From positions 3,373,591 through 3,437,590 of the forward strand of contig CM061224.1 in NCBI GenBank assembly GCA_030844895.1: a stretch of 64,000 nt of DNA. Reading direction: 5' to 3'. Both the position numbers and the translations under genes were made by a program. Below are positions 47,301 through 57,128 of this stretch, one piece after another (positions within the stretch are counted from its first letter, which is position 1; each line of letters opens with the position of its first letter). The stretch is from Ambrosia x helenae (lineage: Eukaryota > Streptophyta > Magnoliopsida > Asterales > Asteraceae). A model generated the notes under the pieces. The model did no database searches. It saw nothing but the letters and a program-made list of their open reading frames with translations, and had not been told where the DNA came from.

Positions 47301-47356
47301 TTGGAGCATGATGCGACACTCTAGGAGGAAGACACCCCATAGTTACTCTTTTATTA

Positions 47357-47587
47357 CCCCATCCGTCCCATTTTAAATCTCCATTTTTGCACATTTTGTT
47401 GTTCCAAATTAAATGTCAATTTCTAAGCAATTGTCAGTTTTGCCCATAAAAGACAAAAGATAATCCAAGATTTTAAATAATAATTTGAGGATATTATTGT
47501 CATTTTACAACATACAAACAAAGATTTCTTAAATTTCTTAATTTGTGTGTTTGTGGGTCCATGACATCTTAAATGGGACGGAGGGAG
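47357..47587. mobile_element. Stowaway MITE
   Basis: Ends CCCCATCCGTCCCATTT and, in reverse, CTCCCTCCGTCCCATTT, with TA on both sides (47355-47356, 47588-47589). This is the classic Stowaway (Tc1/mariner) terminus. Confidence 0.93.
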
Positions 47588-48007
47588 TATATAGTAGATA
47601 GATAATAGATAATATTGAAATAGATTTTAAAAGGGCCACGTATAAAAACGTATGAAGTGAAAAGTATCATAAAATGTACATAACAATCATCATTGCTAAA
47701 TAAATATATTAAAATATATCTTCCGTATAACACTCAAATTTGGTGTATGAAGAATCTAAATATTTTCCTATAACATATTCTAGTGTATCATCCACAATCC
47801 GAGTTCTTGATTGGAACTCAAAGTTGCCAGCTTTCTTGATATGGTGGGGATAATAAGCACCACATACATGAAATTTCAACTTCAATTATTTATGTATTGC
47901 AACTAGCCAACAAGATTTGTTTATACAGATTGAATGCATGAATCCTAGAAACTAGGAAGCATGCATGGCTTGCAATTCAAGATTTCATTTTTAGGCATCT
48001 AATGCCT

Positions 48008-48014
48008 CTATAAA
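48008..48014 (+). promoter_or_regulatory. TATA box of the STIG1-like gene
   Basis: CTATAAA 63 bp upstream of the ATG, suitably placed for a leader of about 35 nt. Confidence 0.65.
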
Positions 48015-48076
48015 TTGGAAAAACCTCTATTTCCAAACCAAGCCTAAGTAATTAAAGCATCCCTCCATCTTTATTC

Positions 48077-48565
48077 ATGGCCTCACTACTAGTCCTCTTT
48101 ATTTCACTCATCATGGTCCCACTTTTTGCATCATTACCTGATGACAAAACATATTTGAACTCTAACTTATCTAACACGAACCCTAATATGAACTCTACAA
48201 GTCAACTCATTGCTCTAAACCCATTCTACCAATGTGACATATACCCGAGGGTGTGTCTAGCAAAGGGCGGTGTAAATCCTGATTGTTGCAAGAAGAAGTG
48301 TGTGAATGTGATTACGGATTTAATGAACTGTGGGAGTTGTGGGAAGAAGTGCAAGTCCGGTGAGGCTTGTTGCAAAGGGAGGTGTGTTGATGTGTCAACA
48401 AGTAGGACGAATTGCGGGTTTTGTGGGATGAAATGTAAGTACAATGAGAGTTGTTGCAAAGGAAAGTGCAAGAACACATATTATGATAAGAGAAATTGTG
48501 GGGCGTGTCAAAACAGGTGCAAAAAGTGGGAGTCTTGTGCCTATGGGATGTGCAATTATGCATGA
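48077..48565 (+). CDS. STIG1-like cysteine-rich secreted protein
   Basis: Intronless, 162 residues. Residues 1-19 (MASLLVLFISLIMVPLFAS) form a signal peptide, so the product is secreted to the apoplast. A short polar stretch leads to a C-terminal domain of about 110 residues with some 22 cysteines. It is arranged as repeats of CCKxxC followed by NCGxCGxxC (DCCKKKC, ACCKGRC, SCCKGKC and NCGSCGKKC, NCGFCGMKC, NCGACQNRC), which is the STIG1 (stigma-specific protein 1) pattern. Family members act in stigma exudate and pollen-tube interaction or in other tissues; which applies here is unknown. One continuous frame, TATA box upstream and AATAAA at 48668-48673 downstream. This is the only clearly intact host gene in the window. 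Confidence 0.93.
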   Translation: MASLLVLFISLIMVPLFASLPDDKTYLNSNLSNTNPNMNSTSQLIALNPFYQCDIYPRVCLAKGGVNPDCCKKKCVNVITDLMNCGSCGKKCKSGEACCKGRCVDVSTSRTNCGFCGMKCKYNESCCKGKCKNTYYDKRNCGACQNRCKKWESCAYGMCNYA

Positions 48566-48667
48566 ATACTGGCTTCTTCAATTTCCACATACCATATATG
48601 CCCATTATGTTAAACTTATTTGATTCCGATTCCTATTTCTTATACTTTAATTCTGTATTAGAAAAAC

Positions 48668-48673
48668 AATAAA
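48668..48673 (+). terminator. Polyadenylation signal of the STIG1-like gene
   Basis: AATAAA about 100 bp after the stop codon. Confidence 0.55.
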
Positions 48674-48747
48674 ACATGGCAAACTTTCAAATGTAACATT
48701 TTATATAATATAAAAAGTGTTCAAACATCTTCAATAGCTCACTCTTA

Positions 48748-48965
48748 GGCCACCCGTAGTGGGGCGCCAAACCCACCGGTAAACCCAAGTTCATGCCCCC
48801 AACAGCAAAACCCATAGCGCTAATCGGCGCTAAACACCCCCATTTGGCCTCTGCTTTGAGCGTTAAGATTATAACACCAAATTCACTTTGGTTTTTGTGT
48901 CACTTTCCGTGGACCAATGAAACATAAAAGAGAGGCGCTAAGTTGGTTTTCCACTACAAAGGGTC
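48748..48965. mobile_element. Tourist-like MITE next to STIG1
   Basis: Ends GGCCACCCGTAGTGG and, in reverse, GACCCTTTGTAGTGG, with TTA on both sides (48745-48747, 48966-48968). Confidence 0.78.
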
Positions 48966-50039
48966 TTATATATAGAAATTCAAGCGGAACCGATTTTCTA
49001 TTTGGTTTAGTTTGTTTCTGCCTTGCAGCGGGAAGGCTGCTCGGTTTCTAAGGCTAGGTGGATTTTGTATAAGAAATGTAGAGAGAATATGAAAGATGTT
49101 GTTTTATTGTAATATTTTGGTTTGATACATTGTCAAGGAGAAAACAATCTCCTATAAATACATAAAAGAAAGAAACATAAAATAAGAAAATAGCAACTCT
49201 TGGGGCACAAATCATGGAGACACAAATCTTGGTCAATGATCAATAATGTTTGTCAATGGTCAAGGTCAACATTATTGATCACTTGGGGCACAAAGATGGA
49301 GCAAATCTTGAAGCACAAATCTTAGAAGACTTTGACTAAACTATTATTTTGACTAGTCAAATAGTCATGATCTTCAATATTATAATCCCAATTTTTCATA
49401 TTTTTCTTCCTTTATGTTATGCAAACTAGTTCAGAATGGTTGCAAAAGGCTCTATATATGTTAATAAATTATGATTAGGGAAAATCATCAAGCATATGTT
49501 TTGAAATACGTAGTTAATAAAATAAGCTTGACTTTTTGAAATTATGAAAATAGTTGATTGACTTTTTTTTCCCGTTATTTTCACCAATAACAGAATAACA
49601 CGTGTCATTAATCACTGCGGATTATGCCACTTTAGTTTTGTATAAAAAAAATATTCAATTTGTAGTTCGTGGTGCTCCTAGCATACTAGTTTGGCCGGTT
49701 TGCTGCACCATTTTAAATATGATGGGACAAATTGAAATTTCTTGCACCTATAAACACTAATTATCGTGTTTGTGTTCTGTTTGATTGATAATTTAAAAAA
49801 GTATAAACTATTTTGTTAATTTGTTGTGTCAAAATTATTATTTTCAATATTTTCCTGTCATTTTTATGTTCATTATTATGAATTAATAAAATATTCTATT
49901 AACGGTCGTCTTTACTTTGTATATATGACTTTCCGTGATTGTCGTATATTTTCTCAGTCATCTTGATTTGTATTAACAAACTTGGCCGTCACATTTGATT
50001 CTTGGGCCGCAAAATTGAAGGGTGTGGAATTGGAAGAAA
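48966..50039. other. Intergenic, possible solo copia LTR near 49075-49400
   Basis: On the minus strand a TATTTATAGGAGATTGTTTT stretch and a tail with AATAAAACAACATCTTTCA look like a copia LTR promoter and end. Borders were not identified. The rest is AT-rich. Confidence 0.35.
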
Positions 50040-51252
50040 ACCAAACTTTTGTCCTCGTTGGAAAACATATCTTTAGAAACAAAGAATCATTTGCAAAAAT
50101 AGTGGGTTTATTATTTTACAAATTACTTTTGGGGGGTATTGAGGGAAAAAACCAAAATTGGTGATGTATGGAACTCAAATGACGGCATCTAATTAACCTA
50201 AGCTTGATGCCGCCAATTGAGATGTTGACATTGAAGCCGCCAATTTAGTATAAGGGTTTGAAGCCGCCAATTGAATTTAAGTGTTTGATGCCGCCAATTC
50301 ATTTCTAACTTTCATTTCTTATATAAGTCGAGGCCTCTGCCCATTCTCTCCATCCCATTCCACACCTATACAAATACATTATAACCACAATAAACCCCCA
50401 TTTACAACACATTGTAAAAAACTAAACAAAATAACAATATGCGATATAATACTTTTCCCGCAATTGTTTTGGAGGGTACGGTTTTTCATTGATATTGGGT
50501 CGATGTTACATTCACATGGAGTTTTAACAGTCTTGGGCGGGGGGATGAGCCGTGCTTAAAAGCATCCGCTCCTGTCTCATCCCCTCCTTGGCATCGCTTT
50601 TCTGGGGTCCAAAAAAGCGGTGCCTTTGGATCGGTGTTACACCCACATGAAACTACTTGGATCGATGTTACATCCACACGTGGTATAACACGTGTAGAAT
50701 GCAACGTTGTCACTGTAGTTTATAATATTTTGCCGTTGGTTGTCGGTGGTGCTCTCAATCTCCAGTCTACCAAACCCGGACATTCCAACGGTCTGTTTAG
50801 GGGAGTCAACTTTCCAGACAAAGCCTGTAGGGCATGGCCATCCAGTGTTGAAGAATCACATCATGTGATTAGCGACGTCGAAGACATCGGATGATGCGGT
50901 TCTTCACCGTGCTACTTTGGTATGGCAGCCTGGGTTGACCATTGGGTACCTGTAGATTTCGTACACATGTTCAACAGATTGATTGATGTTCCCCTGTTTG
51001 ATTCAGATGGGTTCGGACCCCAACTTGATCCCGAGCCCTCAGTTTGACTTCAATAAAGCAATTGTGATGGAATGTGGGAAACGGAAACTTAATGAACTCG
51101 GTAGATTGTATAGTTTGATTGAGTAGTTTGGAATTGGTGATCTCGGAAATAAATTGTCTTGTAACTAGGTAGGCTGTATAGTTTGATTGAGTAGTTTGGA
51201 AAAATAGTTGTTAAGTAAATTTGTATTATTTGTTTTAAATAAATCTATCATT
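50040..51252. repeat. Left terminal inverted repeat
   Basis: Inverted match to 57129-58620 over much of its length. Examples are ATTTGCAAAAATAG near 50090 against 58560, CACGTGGTATAACACGTG near 50675 against 57985, and ATTATTTGTTTTAAATAAAT near 51226 against 57136. It holds four GCCGCCAA motifs at 50208-50300. Confidence 0.85.
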
Positions 51253-51446
51253 ATTACCTGGCCCGTTTTCAATCGTTGGGTGGTGGTCCTTGATTCCCGT
51301 ACTGATCATCGGGAAAGAGGTTTAAATTCAGTGCGGTCGAAGGTCCTGGCCGGGTCGAAGGTCCTGCGTCACACGAATTATGCGGGGGATGGTAATGTAA
51401 ATCACTAACATCGTTAAACATTGATAGGAGAAACAACAATACATAA

Positions 51447-52512
51447 TCAAGTAACATGACGAGAAGTTGCTTCACAACGGCATTTGTATAGCTCATCTGC
51501 CATGTGTCGTCGATAATTCACACAAGCATCTTCGACGTCGATTTCTAGCGACAACGACTTTTTTCTCACAAGCCTCTCCATCATCATACAAACCAAGACA
51601 CCAGCATTATCAACCTTTCCCTTGTCTTGGGGCACATCTAATTCAACTAAACCAACAGAAATTGGTGTTTTGTCCACACGATTAGACTTCAGCCAGTAAC
51701 GAATACGTTTTAGAAACCATTTGAAAAAAAGCCTAATCATCTCCATATAGTGAGAAACTTCGCGTCGCCTTTCGTTTCTCCATCTCTTATCAGTCCAATA
51801 CTGGGTAATTACCATGTTTCTTAGATCAATTAGGATAAGCAGCCAGTCTCCCACCCCGATCGATAAAGGAAGGTAAACGCGGTCAACCTCCCAGAATGGC
51901 GGGTAGGGTTCCATTCTTCCAGCCATGTCGAGGGCAACTGAAGAATTCGAGTCCTTCATTTCATCATAGAAGGCAGGGGGTAACACTGTCCAACGTAGCT
52001 GTGAAGTAGGATCTCTTAAAAGCTTTGCTTGTCTAAGTCGCATCAGTCTTACCGTCCACGCCTCAACGTGCTGAAATCATAATAATGCATAAGGTTCGTT
52101 ATTGAGTTAAGCAAATCAATTTACTTTCAAGTTAAATTAACGTGAAAATTACCGTTGCGGATAGCGCCCTGTTGGGTTGGCACCCTAGAAGTGTACCCCA
52201 AAAATTTTTGTCTAGTTTGGCGGAAATGAAGCGAGTGTAGCAAAATGGGGCATCCCCGTTTGTATAAAAGTCGACAACATCAGCAGACCAGTTGTTTCTG
52301 CATTGTTTGTTTTCTTGCGGGTTTTCTTTTGGCTTGTCTTGGTCGTTTTCGGCTGCTTTCACTTGTGGGTTACTTGAAGTCGAACCAGCCGTGAATGTTG
52401 TTGATGGCTTGCGTAAACGCCTCCAAATCTGCTCGGTCGAGTTTACCGTTTTAGGAGCTGGTTGTGAACAGTAAAATCCTTCTCCATTGTTTTCCATTGT
52501 TATAGATTTCAA
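51447..52512 (-). CDS. ULP1-like (C48 peptidase) protein of the MULE, catalytic residues altered
   Basis: Two exons, 52512-52153 and 52070-51447 with GT-AG borders, give about 327 residues (alternative start at 52497). The N-terminal half is charged and low in complexity. The domain starts at WSADVVDFYTNGDAPFC and runs through the splice (ALSAT joined to HVEAWTVRLMRLRQ), PFWEVDRVYLPLSI, and VPQDKGKVDNAGVLVC. This order matches the Ulp1 fold, which cleaves ubiquitin-like modifiers in its known members. By eye, GDWLLILIDL replaces the expected HW..., and VDNAG replaces the DCG with the catalytic Cys. So it is probably not a working protease, though the frame is otherwise intact. Divergent from the transposase. 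Confidence 0.75.
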
Positions 52513-52594
52513 ATATGAGTGGGTAAGAGAGAAAGAAGTTGAGTGAGTGTTGTTTGTGAATCAGCTAGCTGCTTGCTTTTAAAGAGGTGAACCC

Positions 52595-52778
52595 TTGTAA
52601 TGGTTTGGCGGCATCTACATGAAGCCTCGTAATGGTTTAGCGGCTTCTATACCTCGTAATGGTTTGGCGGCATCATAAAAAGTTGAAGCCTCTAAATGGT
52701 TTAGCGGCTTCTACACCTCGTAATGGTTTGGCGGCATCATAAAAAGTTGAAGCCGCTAAATGGTTAAGCGGCTTCTAC
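52595..52778. repeat. Hairpin-motif array upstream of the ULP1-like gene
   Basis: About six copies of GCGGC(A/T)TC with AATGGTTT loops, in GAAGCC/GGCTTC and GGCGGCATC variants. The best pair is GAAGCCGCT with AGCGGCTTC at 52749-52775. Confidence 0.8.
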
Positions 52779-52781
52779 ATG

Positions 52782-53400
52782 AAGTGGAAAATGCCCCAGG
52801 CTGACGTTTTTGGCTCTCTATACAGTCTGGCAGGGCCTGCCAGTCAGGTAACCGGACCTTCGGACGCGTTGTCCTTGGCTAGTACACGGGTGTCGCACGA
52901 TGTCCGGGCCGTTTTCGTGTCTCCGGGGCCTGATCCAGGCGGCCCGAAAACGGCCAGGAGGTCATTTTTCAAAAAACCCACAAAGTGGAAAATGCCCCAG
53001 GCTGACGTTTTTGGCTCTCTATAAAGTCTGGCAGGGCCTGCCAGTCAGGTAACCGGACCTTCGGACGCGTTGTCCTTGGCTAGTACACGGGTGTCGCACG
53101 ATGTCCGTGCCGTTTTCGTGTCTCTGGGGCCTGATCCAGGCGGCCCGATAACGGCCAGGAGGTCATTTTTCAAAAAACCCACAAAGTGGAAAATGCCCCA
53201 GGCTGACGTTTTTGGCTCTCTATACAGTCTGGCAGGGCCTGCCAATCAGGTAACCAGACCTTCGGACGCGTTGTCCTTGGCTAGTACACGGGTGTCGCAC
53301 GATGTACGGGCCGTTTTCGTGTCTCCGGGGCCTGATCCAGGCGGCCCGATAACGGCCAGGAGGTCATTTTTCAAAAAACCCACAAAGTGGAAAATACACA
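52782..53400. repeat. 201-bp GC-rich tandem repeat, three copies
   Basis: Copies start at 52782, 52983 and 53184, with a partial start at 53385 (AAGTGGAAAATGCCCCAGG and so on). They differ at few sites. The period of 201 is a multiple of three, so both strands show repeated open frames. A TATAAAG in the second copy against TATACAG in the others makes a stop in one frame. It does not resemble the TIRs or any known gene. Confidence 0.92.
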
Positions 53401-53490
53401 ATACATAAACACATAATACATAAACACATAATACATAAATCCTAATCCCAAAGAACTTATTTAAAGCTTACATAAACACATACTAAAATC

Positions 53491-53913
53491 CTAAATTACT
53501 TGGGAGTAGCCAGTGGTGATGGTGGTGATGGCCTGCTGGTGTAGCCTGCTGGTGGGGGGGGGGGGTGGTTGTACCTTGGTTTTGGGGGATCTGTGTACTC
53601 TCTTGCATCGGGGGGTGGGTGCTGACAACCTTAAACGGTCCAAATCCCTTAGAGCCATGGCATAATCCACAACCCAGACCAACTCCTCTTCCGTTAACTC
53701 ATCATCTGCTGGGGGAGTAGGATGACTTGTATGAGTAGGAGCAGGAGGAGGAGTTATTTGAGTAAGAGCAGGAGTAGTTATTTGTGCAGTAGGAGGATTA
53801 TAGAACGAAGGTTGTGCAGGAGTAGGAGGAGATGAAAATGGTAGTCGCCGTCCCCGGCGAGAGTATCGCCGGACATTTGAAGATCCGTCACATTCGTGAT
53901 AACCGCCACCCAT
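53491..53913 (-). CDS. Proline-rich hypothetical protein within the MULE
   Basis: I chose the Met of MGGGYHECDGSS (141 residues) because the longer frame to 54012 starts inside the hairpin-motif array. It has a basic segment RRYSRRGRRLPF, a proline/threonine-rich middle, an acidic helix-like stretch DDELTEEELVWVVDYAMALR and a basic tail. No known domain. It is divergent from the transposase and may share a promoter region with it. It could be a genuine accessory ORF of this MULE lineage or chance. Confidence 0.45.
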   Translation of the reverse strand: MGGGYHECDGSSNVRRYSRRGRRLPFSSPPTPAQPSFYNPPTAQITTPALTQITPPPAPTHTSHPTPPADDELTEEELVWVVDYAMALRDLDRLRLSAPTPRCKRVHRSPKTKVQPPPPPTSRLHQQAITTITTGYSQVI

Positions 53914-53994
53914 AGTTTGTAAACCCGATGAACAGAGGAAATTGTGACTTAGATTGAGACTTGATATGGTATTTATAATAGTTAAAGCATCAGA

Positions 53995-54152
53995 GTGGTT
54001 TGGCGGCATCATGATGCCTCAGAATGGTTTGGCGGCATCATGATGCCTTAGAATGGTTTGGCGGCATCATACAAAGTTGATGCCTCAGAATGGTTTGGCG
54101 GCATCATGATGCCTTAGAATGGTTTGGCGGCATCATACAAACTTGATGCCTA
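53995..54152. repeat. Hairpin-motif array between the proline-rich ORF and the transposase
   Basis: Five copies of AATGGTTTGGCGGCATCA, most preceded by GATGCC, so GATGCC and GGCATC can pair around a loop of about 15 nt. It lies in the divergent intergenic region 120-280 bp before the transposase ATG. Confidence 0.88.
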
Positions 54153-54271
54153 TTTAAGGGATACTCATCCCAATCCATCAACACACCAAACTTTCTTCCT
54201 AAACTATCTCTATATCTCACAAACCTACTTTCTCCCCCCCCCACCATAAAAAAAAATAACCTTCAAATCAA

Positions 54272-56886
54272 ATGGCTTCTTTCGTTCCATACCTGGTTAG
54301 ATTATACTGGGGTGGTAAGTTTTCATACGTAAACGGGGTTGTTCAAGATGATAACTCGTTGGAATCATCGAGCTTTATTATGCGAGAGAAGATGTCTTTT
54401 GAACAACTGGTTGAATGTGTATGTGCTCATGTTAATATCAACAAGGAAGCTGTTACTGTCAAACTCCTGCTCAGATACACTTATGCTGGGTACTCTCAAA
54501 CCAGCCAAATTTTCAACAATGACGGGGTTGATATGATGGATTATTTAGCCGCTGAGAGACGTGGCGAGTTTGTTGCGGAGATCTATGTTGAATGGCAACA
54601 AGACCCTCCGTTACAACAGCTTACTTTTACTAACCTGCTACGTGACGTGTCGAACGTAAATGTTGTACCACCCTTTGGGTCTCAGCATGGTTTCCCCCCA
54701 ATCGAACATGATGCCGATAACGAAGTAAATGACGAGGCAGGATCCCCTATGACGGACGAAGAATGTTTACAAGAACCTCAATATGTTGCCGATAATGACA
54801 ACAATGACGGGTTTGATGAATCCGGAAGCGGAGACTCTAAAGACACGGAAGATAGTGATGACGAACAACCGGCATCAGAAGACTCTGAAGACTCCGCAAA
54901 CGAGGCCGATCCTAGTCAGGCGACGACCCAACAGACACCACCAAATGACAACCTGGCTCTCCAGTTAGGTCCACGTCAACACTACGATCCTCAAGATGAT
55001 GTGGAGCTAACAGATTACATAGTTCAAGAATACGAAGAGGATGACTTCGTGTTATGGAACCCAAAAGCAGGGGACAATATCCGGCTTGGTATGTATTTCA
55101 AATAAAAAGAAGAGGTAGACCGTGCGGTTAGACAGTGGAACATCCGTCGTGGACGGGAGATGTATGTCAAGGCAAGCAAACCGAAGGTATACACGGTCGT
55201 ATGTTACACCAGACACCCAAAGTTTGTAAATCCTTTCTCTAGTGGCCGCAAGTGTGAGTGGCGTTGCACGGCATCGATTCGGTCTGACTCACATTACTGG
55301 CGAATTACTGTATGGGCTACAAAACACAGCTGTTATTCTTCGGTCGTACGTAATAGCAACAGAAGTTTAAAAGCAAAGGATATTGCAAAACACATCTTAC
55401 CGCAAATTCGTACGGACATCAAGCTTATGGTAAAACATATCCAAACCCATGTCAAGCAGGCCCTGAATGTTGATGTTTCGTATTCCAAGGCGTGGCGAGC
55501 AAGAAGAAAGGCTATAGAAACTATCTATGGTGACTGGGACAACAATTTCAAGGAGTTACCCACATACCTTATGCGGCTGCAGTCGAGGAACCCAGGTACC
55601 GTTGTTACGTTCTTTAATCATCCGAACGGGGATCCGAATTACCCCACGTTTAAATATATTTTTTGGGCGTTCGGTCCTTGTATCCGTGCATTCCATCGAT
55701 GCATGCCTGTCATATCGGTGGACACGACTCATCTGAAAGGACCCTACCGGGGTAAGCTGATCCTTGCGGTAACAAAGAATGCAAACAACTACATCCTGCC
55801 TGTGGCGTATGCTGTCGTTGACGAAGAGACTGTACACAGCTGGTGTTGGTTTTTCCAAAACATTTCTGAGTACGTTACCCTTAATAGCATGGGGCCTTTG
55901 TGTGTGATATCAGACAGACACAACGGCATAATTAATGCTATGGAAAACCTTCCACAGTGGAAGGAACCCAACGCCTACCATCGTTACTGTCTTCGTCACA
56001 TCAGAAGCAATTTCAGCGGGAGGTTCCGAAACAAAACCCTACGGAAACTGTGTTGGTCAATTGGTAGCACATCTCAGCACGTAAAGTATCGCTGGGCTGT
56101 TAGCGAAATGAGGCTGAAAAATCAAGAGGCATGGGACTACCTTAACAACATTGATAAGACTAAGTGGACGGTTAGGTATGATAAAGAGCGTCGTCGGTGG
56201 GGTAACCTAACGACGAACATTTCGGAGTCCATGAACAACGTCTTGCGTGAAGCGCGACTACTGCCTATCACAGCTCTCATTGACTACACCTTTCGCAGAT
56301 ACGTCGAACAATATGTTAAGCACACTCAAATTTCGAGCGGTTGCAACACACCTCTACCCCCTCGCATATGGAGCAGGTATGAGAGCCTTTTGGGAGTTGC
56401 TATGCAGCATGAAGTGACGATGTACGATGCGAATGCGTTAAGGTGCAATGTTCTTTCAAGGGTTGAGACAAATGACAGGGGCGGAAATGACTACACCGTT
56501 GAGTACAAAAAAAAGGTATGCTCGTGTGGAAAATGGCAAATGCAAAGATTTCCATGTTCACATGCAATTGCTGTTTGCAATTGGTTGGGTAAAAGCCCTC
56601 ACAGTATTACTAGTTGGAAATTCCACACAGACACCTACATTCAACAGTACAACAGTCATTTTTACACCTTGGGGCATAAGTCTGAATGGCCGGCGGAAGA
56701 GTGGAGAATTCAAGGGACCCGTCGATGATTACTACACATCGAGGCAGAGTACGTCATAGAAGAATACAAAATGAGATGGATGTGAATTATGACGATCGCC
56801 CGAGGCGTCATGCATGCACTCGATGTGGAGAAACAGGCCATAACCGGAAGAGTTGTGGAAATGCAAGGCGTCAACGAAATCAGTGA
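54272..56886 (+). pseudogene. MURA-type MULE transposase with one in-frame stop
   Basis: Reads open from MASFVPYLVRLYWGGK, through an acidic linker, to a TAA at 55103-55105 just inside the MuDR DNA-binding region (GMYFK, stop, KEEVDRAVRQWNIRRG). It stays in the same frame to 56728. The MULE catalytic domain has VISVDTTHLKGPYRG and LCVISDRHNGII with CLRHIRSNFSGRF. The SWIM zinc finger is CSCGKWQMQRFPCSHAIAVC. Near 56715 the frame shifts, and then a CCHC knuckle (CTRCGETGHNRKSC) ends the protein at 56886. Apart from the stop and the late frameshift it is full length, so loss of activity looks recent. The Met at 55160 is not the true start. Confidence 0.88.
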
Positions 56887-57128
56887 ATGACCCTACAGGG
56901 TTGTGTCAGTCCTATCATCACGGTCATCTTTTTTATGTTGTTTAGTTTGCATTATCTGTATCGTCAATCACCTTTTTCTTTCATGGATGAGTTGGGTGAC
57001 TCATCTCATCATGTTCTGTACTAGCTTTATTTAATAATGGCAGAATTATTATGGTACTGTTAATTTAATACCACTACTATTATTATCAGAACTTTTCTAA
57101 TATAAAAGTAAATAAACACATGTAGTAA
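56887..57128. other. 3' region of the transposase gene
   Basis: AT-rich; presumably carries the transcript end. Nothing specific recognised. Confidence 0.4.

Noticed and set aside
52779..53408. Open frames in the 201-bp repeat on both strands
   Set aside because: The period divisible by three keeps frames open by itself; copies differ by a stop and there is no homology.
56448..56759. 103-residue frame overlapping the transposase end
   Set aside because: Shadow frame of the SWIM region; the true frame is fixed by the zinc-finger motif.
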